The notes below the pieces were generated by a model. That model made no database searches. It was given only the letters and a program-made list of their open reading frames with translations, and was not told the origin of the DNA. Shown here in pieces: positions 24,900 to 32,953 of a DNA stretch of 33,994 bases. The stretch covers positions 1 through 33,994 of the forward strand of contig CAZRSB010000018.1 in the NCBI GenBank assembly GCA_964602715.1, given 5' to 3'. The position numbers were made by a program, and so were the translations under genes. Source of the stretch: Natronoplasma sp964602715 (GTDB lineage: Archaea > Thermoplasmatota > Thermoplasmata > Halarchaeoplasmatales > Halarchaeoplasmataceae). How positions within the stretch are numbered: position 1 is the first letter of the stretch; each line of letters begins with the position of its first letter.

Positions 24900-25727
24900 T
24901 TAACTTTTTATGTTAATCTTTTGAGTTAAAGACTGAGTTTTTTCTATCTGGTATCCAATGAAAAATCCTAACAAAACCCCAGCTGTAGTTCCTGGATATG
25001 AGACCAATAAGAAGTTTTCAGTTAAAATATCTGTAGATGAATCATAAAAATACACTACAAAGAAAGAACAAATCAAGCCGGTTATTCCTCCCAAGAAGGA
25101 GCCGAAAACTCCTCGGACATGAGGTGTGTATTCTAATCCTTCAAAATCTTTTGAAAATATCTTTCTACTCAGATATTCCACTACTGTCACATTAACGATG
25201 ATGAAAGAGATAATAACGCTGTATAAAAAGGAGGTCGAAATAGAGAATATATCAAATATCAGGGATATGAGGAGTGACAAGATTAGAAGGCTAACAATAA
25301 AAGCAAAAAACACCCCTACCATGGCCATCCCAGTTGCCAAGGGGCTATCCAAAATTTCATCGCCTTTTATCACGGTGTCTCTGACACTTAGGTATCCTCC
25401 TGAGGCCCACCCTAGAATTATTATCCATGGCCAAAAATTATCAAATCGAACAGCTCGAGTTCTTAGTAATATTGCAGGAGCTAAGCTCACCATAAGTCCG
25501 ATGAAGGTCCCCATCGCAAAATAAAACGAACCTTTATAGATTGGACAGATCAAAGCGGTCAAAATACTACCTAAAGAAATTGTTACACCTGTAGCAAGCA
25601 TGGTATATCTAAGAGAGGTGTAAGGTAAAAAAAGCGATACCGCTGATATTATGATGCCTAAGATTAAAAAACTGATCTGGTAAACTTTAATCGATTTTTT
25701 AGAGTAATTTGACAATATATTATTCAT
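24900..25727 (-). CDS. Multi-pass membrane protein of unknown function
   Basis: A 275-aa hydrophobic protein with about eight predicted membrane helices (roughly 15-36, 40-62, 68-90, 97-115, 132-160, 163-185, 205-228, 240-262) and small polar ends. Glycine-rich helix segments such as GVFGSFLGGITGLICS and GTTAGVLLGFFIGYQI resemble those in the gene just upstream (25733-26182), suggesting a shared fold or a partner. The pair is separated by 5 nt and must be co-transcribed. No transporter motif recognised. Confidence 0.7.
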   Translation of the reverse strand: MNNILSNYSKKSIKVYQISFLILGIIISAVSLFLPYTSLRYTMLATGVTISLGSILTALICPIYKGSFYFAMGTFIGLMVSLAPAILLRTRAVRFDNFWPWIIILGWASGGYLSVRDTVIKGDEILDSPLATGMAMVGVFFAFIVSLLILSLLISLIFDIFSISTSFLYSVIISFIIVNVTVVEYLSRKIFSKDFEGLEYTPHVRGVFGSFLGGITGLICSFFVVYFYDSSTDILTENFLLVSYPGTTAGVLLGFFIGYQIEKTQSLTQKINIKS

Positions 25728-25732
25728 ATTAT

Positions 25733-26182
25733 CTATCTACTATCTGAAGTTGGTGGGGAGATCGGTTCAAATCCCTGTTTGATCTTGATATAATTTAAAA
25801 GGAATCCAATGACAGCTCCAATTATGATAGTTCCTACTATAGAGATGATCATCATTACGGTACCTTTCTCATCTATCAAACCGTTGCTGAATAACATATA
25901 ATAGAGATTTATTACGCCCGAAAAAACACCACCTATCAATCCACCTAATATGGCTCCAAGAAAGCCTTGCTCTTTAGGAGCTTTTTCTTTTTGCTTTTGG
26001 AATTTTTTAGTATAACGTTCAGTCAAAAGAGCTATAAAGAAAATAGTACCTCCCATTAGTCCGAGTAAAAAGTTTATATCTCCCTGTTCAAACATTGACG
26101 ATAGTGCTAACAACGCCCCTCCCAAAAATAATAGATAAAGATGCAGTTTAGTGAGTCCCAATTTATTTTCATCTACAGTCAT
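25733..26182 (-). CDS. Small four-helix membrane protein of unknown function
   Basis: A 149-aa protein with two N-terminal membrane helices (about 13-28 and 36-52), a basic cytosolic loop (YTKKFQKQKEKAPKEQ) and two more helices (about 72-94 and 106-130). The third contains ILGGLIGGVFSGVINL. It lies upstream of, and probably acts with, the eight-helix protein. Family not recognised. Divergent from the beta-helix gene. Confidence 0.65.
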   Translation of the reverse strand: MTVDENKLGLTKLHLYLLFLGGALLALSSMFEQGDINFLLGLMGGTIFFIALLTERYTKKFQKQKEKAPKEQGFLGAILGGLIGGVFSGVINLYYMLFSNGLIDEKGTVMMIISIVGTIIIGAVIGFLLNYIKIKQGFEPISPPTSDSR

Positions 26183-26242
26183 CTTTTCAACCTATTTTTT
26201 AAGCTTGTTTTATATATTTAATTTTTGCTCTTTTCCGAAAGA

Positions 26243-26258
26243 ACTATAAATAAAATAT
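26243..26258 (+). promoter_or_regulatory. TATA-like box for beta-helix surface protein gene
   Basis: actataaataaaatat lies 25-40 nt upstream of the ATG at 26283, in the divergent intergenic region with the membrane-protein pair. Confidence 0.4.
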
Positions 26259-26282
26259 AGTATTGTGTTCCTGTGAGTTTAA

Positions 26283-28736
26283 ATGAAACAAAAGAGCGTC
26301 ATAGCGATTCTATGTCTAATTCTAGTAGGAATATCGATTATGAGTATTATTCCCTCAAATATTCCAAATGAGGGAACTGAAAGAATAGACACGTTAATCC
26401 ACTCAAAAGCGGTCTTAACTAATAATTATGAGGAAAGAGATCCAATTCGTATAGATGGGAACGAGAATTTTGAGAAGCAGAATTGGCCAGGAAGCGGAAG
26501 TGAGGAAGATCCTTGGATTATTGATGGATATAAAATAAATGCCGAAGAAAAAGGTAACGCTATCTATATTGGTAATGTTACCGATCATTTTGTTATAAGA
26601 GATTGTTACTTGTATAACTCTTCTGGCAATGAAAAAGATTACTTTTCAAATACGGGCCTGTACCTTTATAACGTTGAAAACGGTACGATAAAGGAAAATC
26701 ATATCGAAAATAATGAAGAAAAAGGAATTTGGGTAAGAAATTCAGCAGACACTAAAATAGTAGATAATGTTTTCCAAAAACACTATCTCTATTATGCCCT
26801 CAGAGTTGATAATTCAGTTAAAAATTACATTTCGGAAAACCAACTTCTAGACGGCTATCGAGGTATCTACCTGAATAAGTCAAGCATAGAAAACGAGATA
26901 GTAAATAATCATGTTGAGGGAAACGATTATGGTATCAGTCTAGTTGATGCTAACCAAAATATGGTCAACTCAAACACCGCAGTAAACAATACAGTTGGCA
27001 TCCAAATATATGATTAGGGATCTAACATCATAGAGAAAAACTTTGTAGAACAGAATGAGTATGGTATCAGCTTTACTTTCATAGAGAAGGAAAATAGGGT
27101 ATTAGGAAACACTGTTATATCCAATGAATATGGAATTTTTCTGTTAGATGCCCAAGATCAATATTTGGCGGATAACTCTATGGAGGGAAATGGCATACTT
27201 ATTGAAGGAAATAACTTATCCTATTGGAATACTCATTCCATCTTTACTAACAATTCAGTGGATGATAAACCTGTTTATTATCATACTGATAAAAATAACA
27301 GTACCGTCTCCTCAAACTCTGGCCAAGTCATCTTAGCTAACTGTGAGAACATGATCATTGAAGATCTTGAACTCAGTACCAATGCGGTGGGCATTCAACT
27401 TGGTTTCTCATCTAATAATGATATCCTCACAAATGAAATTGTAAATGGTTTTTATGGAGTTCGACTGGTCAACTCTCATAAAAATAATATATCGTATAAT
27501 AATATTCGTTCTAACAGCCAGAGTGCGATTCTATTGGATTCATCAAACGATAACTATATAATTGGAAATGATATCTTATCCAATCTTGAAGATGGGATCC
27601 ATCTTTTACACTCAGATGAGAATACTATCTCCAATAATGCTGTAAAGGACAATGAATATCATGGTTTGCATATTTCAGAGTCGAATAGAAACCATTTCGA
27701 AAAAAACGAGATTAAATATAATTCTGGATACGGTGTATCTATTTCCAATTCAAATGGAAACAAAGGTGTAGATAATACTCTATCTTCCAATGATTGGGGT
27801 GGGATAATACTTTCAGAGTCTGGTGATATAACTCTAGAAGAAAATGAAATGAAAGAAGATGGAGTAATCATTTGGGGTGATTTACTAGAACATTGGGATT
27901 CTCATTCGATACACACCTCAAACACGGTCAATGAAAAACCGCTTTACTATTGGGTCGGTGAGGACAATCAAAGTATACCCTCTGACGCAGGACAAGTAAT
28001 ATTGGTTGACTCTGAGAATATAGAGATATCAGATTTAAATATCAGCGATGGATCTGCTGGTATACAACTTGGATTTTCGTCTAATAATGACCTCACTTCA
28101 AGTGTGTCTTCAGGAAATGATTGGTCTGGTATAGTTCTTAAAGAATCCGACAATAATATTATAACCGATAATGTTATCTCGAGAAATGGAGGGTTCGGTA
28201 TACATCTTTTCGCTTCTGATAATAATGCTATTGGGAGGAATATAGCTGAATCCAACATCGACTCGGGTTCGTCTCTGGTTTCATCTAGCTCCAATCTGAT
28301 AAACAACAATACGTTCTCAAATAACAACCCTGGTTTATCGCTTGACGTAGATAGTAGTGATAATATAATCTATCATAATAACTTCAAAAACAATTTAGTT
28401 CAAGCCGAAGATTATGGTGTTAACCAATGGAATAATGATCTTCCCTCCGGTGGAAACTTTTGGTCAGATTATGAAGACGAATATCCTGACGCAGAGAAAA
28501 GATCTAGAGGTGATATATGGGAAAATCCGTATAAGGGAGAGGGTTTTGTAGATGATTATCCTCTAACCGAACCTACTCAGACGGAAGACGAAGCGGACGA
28601 AGAAGATGGCATATGGTCTCTTATAATATTAGCACCTCCAATCATTTTGATCCTCATATTAACCTTATACTGGAGAAAGGACGATGAAGATTCAGAAGAC
28701 GACAAGGTAGCAGAGGAGGATGAAGGCCTGGAATAG
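26283..28736 (+). pseudogene. Right-handed beta-helix (NosD-like) surface protein, interrupted by in-frame TAG
   Basis: One continuous reading frame of about 818 codons broken only by TAG at 27015-27017. Before it: signal peptide/anchor (KSVIAILCLILVGISIMSII), then the domain entry WPGSGSEEDPWIIDGY and parallel beta-helix repeats (244 aa). After it the same frame continues GSNIIEKNFVEQNEYGI without another stop to 28736, with many NNI..N repeats, a GGNFWSDYEDEYPDAEK terminal cap, a C-terminal membrane helix (IWSLIILAPPIILILILTLY) and an acidic tail. The part after the stop could be translated alone only from an internal start without a signal peptide (523 aa from TTG 27165). At the stop the repeat pattern expects a small polar residue (IYD-x-GSN), so a single base change is the simplest cause. 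Such proteins are extracellular and of unknown ligand. Confidence 0.75.
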
Positions 28737-28787
28737 GAGGAAATTTTAGACGACTGAAAAAACTAACTCAAATATGTTGGTGTGATG

Positions 28788-29255
28788 ATGATAAATCAAA
28801 AAACTTCCAAAAAGATACTTACCCTAGGATTAACGGCAGTGATACTCATACTAGCTATTTACTTTGCATGGACTGTTTTTTCAGGAGACGAAGATGACAC
28901 CGATGTGGATTTAGAAGACGATCCCGATAAAGTGACGATCTACTGGTTCTGGGGCGAAGACTGTCCGATATGTGAAGATCAAAAAGACTCTATCGATCGA
29001 TGGGAAGACGACTCCGATATCGAAGTCAAAACTTTTGACGTTTATGAGAACCCAGAGTATAGAGGTACTTTTCAAGATATGGCTGATGTCTATGATGTCC
29101 CTGTAGCTAACGTTCCGGCAACTTTTATCGCAGATGAATACTGGATAGGCTACGATGAAGATATAAGGGTAGAAATGGAAGAAACGATTGAAAATTGTAT
29201 GGAAAAAGAGGACTGTACTAGTCCTGGGGAAAGGCTATCTGATAGCAGGGATTGA
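28788..29255 (+). CDS. Membrane-anchored thioredoxin-like protein
   Basis: A 155-aa protein with one N-terminal helix (about 9-31, ILTLGLTAVILILAIYFAWTVF), an acidic linker and a thioredoxin-like domain outside the membrane. Active site is WGEDCPICED (Cys59/Cys62); the cis-proline is in NVPATF. Two further cysteines near the C-terminus (ENCMEKEDC) could form a second disulfide. Start: GTG 28782 and ATG 28785/28788 are in frame; GGTG at 28779-28782 favours 28788. It lies 31 nt before a CcdA-like gene, so it is probably the external partner that receives electrons from it. Confidence 0.8.
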   Translation: MINQKTSKKILTLGLTAVILILAIYFAWTVFSGDEDDTDVDLEDDPDKVTIYWFWGEDCPICEDQKDSIDRWEDDSDIEVKTFDVYENPEYRGTFQDMADVYDVPVANVPATFIADEYWIGYDEDIRVEMEETIENCMEKEDCTSPGERLSDSRD

Positions 29256-29286
29256 TCTCTGAGGGGCTTCTGAATTTAGATCAAAT

Positions 29287-30219
29287 ATGACTACAGGAAT
29301 TAAGTCCAAAAAAACCTTCCTAATAGGGTTATTACTCATTACTGTTTTACTCTCTGGAGTAGCAATAGCTGAAGAACCTACTGATTCGGAAAATGAAACG
29401 AACGAAACCTACGATTTACCTATTATCGGAGAAGTCGAGGCAGATGCATACCCACTAATAGCGATAACAGCCCTTATAGGATTCGTCGATGGATTAAACC
29501 CCTGCTCTATTTGGGTACTATCGGTTTTACTGGGTATGGTCCTCTATTCTGGAAAAAAGAAAGTAGTCCTTATAGGCCTAACCTTTTTGATCGTTACAGC
29601 TACTGTATACGGGCTTTTTATCGCAGGAGCCTTGACGATCTTTCATTTTATAGCTCATCTTTTTTGGATAAGATTGGTCGTCGCCGCTTTTGCAATATTT
29701 TTTGCTCTTGTTAGTATCAAGGATTTCTTTTTCTTTGAAAAAGGTATATCTTTTAACATTCCTAACAAATACAAGCCAGACTTGTATAAAAAAATAAGAA
29801 AATCGATGAAAAAAGAAGATACCAAAACAACGGTTGTAGCTACAGCCGTTATGGCTGCGGGAGTAGCGATAATCGAACTACCGTGTACGGCAGGATTTCC
29901 CGTGATTTGGTCACAGATCGTGACGGAAAGAGGAATCGGTTCTTCTTCATATATCGGATTTTTAATACTTTACGTTCTCGTTTATCTTTCAATAGAATTA
30001 GTCATATATCTCGGAGCCGCCTTACAAATGAAAAGATTTGATTTTAGGAAAAAAGAAGGACGAATCTTGAAACTAGTCGGTGGATCAATAATGCTTGCTT
30101 TAGGATCAATAATGCTCATCGACCACACTATAATGCAGGATCTTAGCTTTACTTTGATAATTTTTACGATTGCTGTAGCAAGTTCTCTCATAGTTGCAAA
30201 GGTTTATGAGTCAAAATAA
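29287..30219 (+). CDS. CcdA/DsbD-like transmembrane thiol-disulfide transporter
   Basis: A 310-aa membrane protein: signal-like N-terminus (FLIGLLLITVLLSGVAIA), short acidic external region with glycosylation-like NET/NES motifs, then about six helices. The two cysteines that shuttle electrons across the membrane sit in GLNPCS (Cys73) and ELPCTAGFP (Cys200), with the proline contexts typical of the CcdA/DsbD-beta family. It would take electrons from cytosolic thioredoxin and pass them to the thioredoxin-like protein encoded just upstream. No c-type cytochrome gene is visible nearby, so the role may be general disulfide reduction outside the cell. Confidence 0.82.
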   Translation: MTTGIKSKKTFLIGLLLITVLLSGVAIAEEPTDSENETNETYDLPIIGEVEADAYPLIAITALIGFVDGLNPCSIWVLSVLLGMVLYSGKKKVVLIGLTFLIVTATVYGLFIAGALTIFHFIAHLFWIRLVVAAFAIFFALVSIKDFFFFEKGISFNIPNKYKPDLYKKIRKSMKKEDTKTTVVATAVMAAGVAIIELPCTAGFPVIWSQIVTERGIGSSSYIGFLILYVLVYLSIELVIYLGAALQMKRFDFRKKEGRILKLVGGSIMLALGSIMLIDHTIMQDLSFTLIIFTIAVASSLIVAKVYESK

Positions 30220-30229
30220 AAGACTGTGA

Positions 30230-30340
30230 TCTTCATTCGATCAGGTCTATGAATTGGAAGAACTAGGAGAAAAAGTCGAATTTGCCGATTTTGATGGGGT
30301 TGGGGAAAAGGCGTTTGTAGCGGAATACGAGGAGAGCTAA
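30230..30340 (+). pseudogene. Gene fragment of unknown origin
   Basis: An open stretch ending in TAA at 30338-30340 reads DQVYELEELGEKVEFADF then DGVGEKAFVAEYEES. There is no ATG and no ribosome site; TTG at 30254 is the only possible start. It looks like the tail of a lost gene. Its last 18 nt of coding sequence (30317-30334) match 30800-30817 at 16 of 18 positions, on the other side of the transposase remnant. Confidence 0.3.
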
Positions 30341-30479
30341 ATCACTTATATTATCAAACTTCACTAGCAAATCAGAAAGTTTATTTTCAACTGTTCTCAG
30401 CTATTTTATCACCCGATTATCGATTTATGGACTATGTTCTTTTGGAAACTTGAAATAGTATAAGATTGAAAGAATTGAA

Positions 30480-30783
30480 CCTGTTAGATTCATTAGAGCT
30501 ATGGTCAACCAAACCGCAACCACGGACAAGACCTATATGCAGAGCGATGATGCTGTAGAGGGTACCTTTTTGTGACATTCTTAGCTCTTCGGGTCTATTT
30601 CGGTGTGCTTACACGGTTCAGACAAGCTGATAAAATCAGCAAAATCAGCGTACATAAGGTATTCTACGAGCTATCGAAGGTTGAACGGGTTATCGGACCC
30701 TAGGGCAAGGAATTCTATACAAAAATTCCAAAGCAGGCCAGAAAGATCGTAGATTTGTTCCCTGAAGCCATACCTATGGCGTA
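30480..30783 (+). mobile_element. Decayed C-terminus of an IS1634/IS4-type transposase
   Basis: Translation gives RAMVNQTATTDKTYMQSDDA-VEG, then a -1 frameshift near 30560, then YLFVTFLALRVYFGVLTRFR, ADKISKISVHKVFYELSKVE, an in-frame TAG at 30700-30702 (after VIGP), and GKEFYTKIPKQARKIVDLF to TAA at 30781. This matches what I recall of the conserved end of IS1634-like DDE transposases (a DKTY..sdeavrG segment, F.ALr.Y, K.S...v..ELSK, and IPK near the stop). The rest of the element is gone, so it is an inactive remnant. Confidence 0.65.
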
Positions 30784-30868
30784 AATCGTCGTAGTTACGG
30801 TTGCGGAATATGAGGAGATATGGATATGAGAAAAATCTATGGTAGTTCACCTCTCACTTTTCTAAACC

Positions 30869-31501
30869 TCATTCCTTAGGCTTAGCATTTGTCTCTATAA
30901 AATCAATCATATCAAATATGCTTTTTGATGTCTTGCTCCTAGTCGGTTTCACGAAAACTTTTTCTTTGATTTTGAAGATTTCACACTCATAGTTGGGGAC
31001 ATGTAGAGTAGTCTTTTTTCTATCGCTTATTTTGCTCGGTTCTTTCTCTGATTTTTTATATCTTAGATCCTTGTGATCTAGGGCATCTTCAATACTCTTT
31101 AAGGTGTACTTATCATTGTAAAACGAATTTTTTACCGAAAAAAGTTTTATCAGATTCAATATTACATATACGATCAAAAGAGCAAAAAGTCCTGACCAAA
31201 TCCAAAACGAAATTCCAGTGAATTCAAGTATTTGGAAACCAAGAATGGGTAACATACCAATCACTATGACCCCTTTTGTTGAATATTCGATTTCTCCGTT
31301 TGACCAACCGTCATATTTTATTCCTAGACATATCATTCTAGAACCTTGGATAGCAATAAACAAAATAGGTATGATGGAAAGATACCCCTGAATTTTCCCG
31401 AACTCCACAAATAAAATTAAAGAATGTCCAACTATCAATATTGCACTCATTATGACGAAGGATAGCATCTTTCCATTCATATTCTTAAATTTTCTCCTCA
31501 T
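30869..31501 (-). CDS. Cassette 2 membrane protein (four-helix, cytosolic tail)
   Basis: A 210-aa protein with about four membrane helices (roughly 12-31, 38-57, 75-92, 95-119) and a C-terminal soluble domain of about 90 residues. It is a paralogue of the product of 32291-32923 (same length): shared landmarks are the loop KYDGWSNGEIE versus TYKGWINSEIK, NSFY after the last helix, and the tail (P)xxECxI...KEK.FVKP...KSIFDMIDFIE. ATG at 31501 is preceded by AAAGGGATAG. It follows the Cys-rich gene of its cassette by 34 nt. Family not recognised; as the constant membrane partner of a secreted-type protein it could be an immunity, processing or export factor (inference). Confidence 0.65.
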   Translation of the reverse strand: MRRKFKNMNGKMLSFVIMSAILIVGHSLILFVEFGKIQGYLSIIPILFIAIQGSRMICLGIKYDGWSNGEIEYSTKGVIVIGMLPILGFQILEFTGISFWIWSGLFALLIVYVILNLIKLFSVKNSFYNDKYTLKSIEDALDHKDLRYKKSEKEPSKISDRKKTTLHVPNYECEIFKIKEKVFVKPTRSKTSKSIFDMIDFIETNAKPKE

Positions 31502-31535
31502 TTCTATCCCTTTATTTTCTAACTAATTTTACTTG

Positions 31536-32201
31536 CTAATCCCACTCACATGTACCTGCGTTAGTCCCACAATTATATACTTCTGCTGCAGTGCCTGAAC
31601 AAGCTAATGCAACAGCTTTTGAACTAAGTCCTCCAGTAGCCACAGCGGAGACAAGTGCAGCCGTACAGGTACCATAAGCCAGCCAGGTTGTCGGATTATC
31701 CCAAGGTGGTGCATCAGGTAGCAAGCAATCCCAGAATTCACCATAATCGAACTCGCAAGAGAGACCACCACCGGGTTCGTGCTCAGTAGTATACCAATCT
31801 TCACATCTAGCTCGGCATATATCAAGGCTGATCTCCATAGTAGGTCCATACGCGGTTGATGTATGACAATCCCATACCGTAACCCATGACTCTATCTCAT
31901 GACAAGCACTCTGGCCTTTTTCTCCGGTTCCACCGTTTGGATATATAGGAGGTTGATGCTCAACATCTTCCGTCCGCTCGTTTGGTCCTTCGTCATATCT
32001 AGTCAGACCGCAGCCGTTACTGTTGGGCATCTGTTCGAGCCGATATTCTCTCAGATCTTCCAGCTCATCTTCCTCTAACTCTTCTACGAGCTGATCTTTC
32101 TTTTTCAGTTTAATATTTAGCACCCTAATCTTTTTCATTCGCCAATATATGCTTACCAAATAATTTTTACGATTGTCAATTTTCGATAACAATATACTCA
32201 T
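31536..32201 (-). CDS. Cassette 2 Cys-rich precursor-like protein, signal peptide missing
   Basis: A 221-aa paralogue of the protein at 32954-33790. It shares a nearly identical block (RLEQMPNSNGCGLTRY, then GPNERTEDVEHQP, about 54-84), then a cysteine-rich part: Cys64, 100, 112, 129, 133, 149, 159, 179, 201, 211, 218. Ten or so align with the paralogue, as does EFWDCLLP....WD....W. The last 45 residues are Gly/Ala-rich and hydrophobic between cysteines (TCTAALVSAVATGG...). Unlike its sister it has no signal peptide: the N-terminus is basic (MKKIRVLNIKLKKKDQ from an alternative ATG at 32138) and the long acidic segment is cut to about 20 residues. It may be a truncated copy, or the export signal may have been lost. 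Family not recognised. Confidence 0.6.
   Translation of the reverse strand: MSILLSKIDNRKNYLVSIYWRMKKIRVLNIKLKKKDQLVEELEEDELEDLREYRLEQMPNSNGCGLTRYDEGPNERTEDVEHQPPIYPNGGTGEKGQSACHEIESWVTVWDCHTSTAYGPTMEISLDICRARCEDWYTTEHEPGGGLSCEFDYGEFWDCLLPDAPPWDNPTTWLAYGTCTAALVSAVATGGLSSKAVALACSGTAAEVYNCGTNAGTCEWD
31948..32039 (-). repeat. 92-nt near-identical tract, copy in cassette 2
   Basis: Identical to 33363-33454 except 4 of 92 positions by eye, while the sequence on either side is far more diverged. It encodes the LEQMP.SNGCGLT.YD.GPN and ERTEDVEHQP block shared by the two Cys-rich proteins. Confidence 0.85.
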
Positions 32202-32290
32202 CCTATCATATCTACAGGGATCACGAGTATGATCTTAGAGTATTTTTGAATTATTAATTGCCCCCCTTTGTATCCCGAACCATTTCATCT

Positions 32291-32923
32291 CTACTCTAAA
32301 GCCTCAATAATATCAATGAGATTATAAATATTCTTCTTTCCATCTCTGTTTTTTGGTATTACAACGGTTTTCTCTTTGTTTACTAATATCCTACATTCAT
32401 GTTTTGGCAGAAGTATCTCTTTACCGTTATTGGTGGAGCCGAGAAGGGTTGTTCCCTCACTTTCTTTGATTTTATATTGTATATTCTCTTCCTTTAGAAG
32501 TTCGATTATATCAGAATTCGATTTTTTACTTGCTGATTTATAGAAACTATTTCCCTGTGATATAATCTTGTAGAAAAGATGAAATGTAAAAATGGTTATA
32601 CCTACTAATCCAAAAATAGTAATATATTGTGGAAAGGAATAATCTAAGAATAAACCTCTTGACAGATTGGGGACTGAAAGGAATAATATAAAAACAAACC
32701 CTGTAGACTTGATCTCAGAGTTGATCCATCCTTTATATGTTATTCCAGTGCTAAATATCCTCACCAACTGTATGATTTCAAATGCCAACAAGAAGTAGAT
32801 CAAGAGTGAAAAAAAGGAAAATAAGTGTAGGTCTATGCCTACAAAGAAAGCTATTACACTCAACCCGCCTAATGACAAAAGTGCCACAATTATGAAATTA
32901 TACTTTGGTTTATTTACGTCCAT
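32291..32923 (-). CDS. Cassette 1 membrane protein (four-helix, cytosolic tail)
   Basis: A 210-aa membrane protein, paralogue of 30869-31501. Four helices (roughly 10-27, 33-54, 72-90, 99-119), a short loop TYKGWINSEIKS between helices 2 and 3, NSFYKSASKKS after helix 4, and a soluble C-terminal domain ending KHECRILVNKEKTVVIPK then NIYNLIDIIEALE. The frame is open to TTG at 32929, but AAGGG lies 6 nt before ATG at 32923, which gives exactly the same length as the sister protein. It is 30 nt downstream of the Cys-rich gene of cassette 1 and probably co-transcribed. Function unknown. Confidence 0.65.
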   Translation of the reverse strand: MDVNKPKYNFIIVALLSLGGLSVIAFFVGIDLHLFSFFSLLIYFLLAFEIIQLVRIFSTGITYKGWINSEIKSTGFVFILFLSVPNLSRGLFLDYSFPQYITIFGLVGITIFTFHLFYKIISQGNSFYKSASKKSNSDIIELLKEENIQYKIKESEGTTLLGSTNNGKEILLPKHECRILVNKEKTVVIPKNRDGKKNIYNLIDIIEALE

Positions 32924-32953
32924 ATTCAACCCTTATTTTTTCTTATATTTATT

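Larger units (their letters stand above)
30220..30868. other. 649-nt region without intact gene
   Basis: Between the CcdA-like gene and the duplicated cassette there is no intact gene. It holds a gene tail (30230-30340), about 150 nt of A/T-rich sequence in which I see nothing, the transposase remnant (30480-30783) and a short open tail to 30828. It looks like an old insertion site. Confidence 0.6.

Noticed and set aside
27015..27017. TAG as pyrrolysine codon
   Set aside because: TAG ends many ordinary genes here (432, 2352, the gamma-family PLP gene, DUF1611, thyX, the beta-helix gene itself), and a beta-helix protein is not a known pyrrolysine protein. A mutation or error is simpler.
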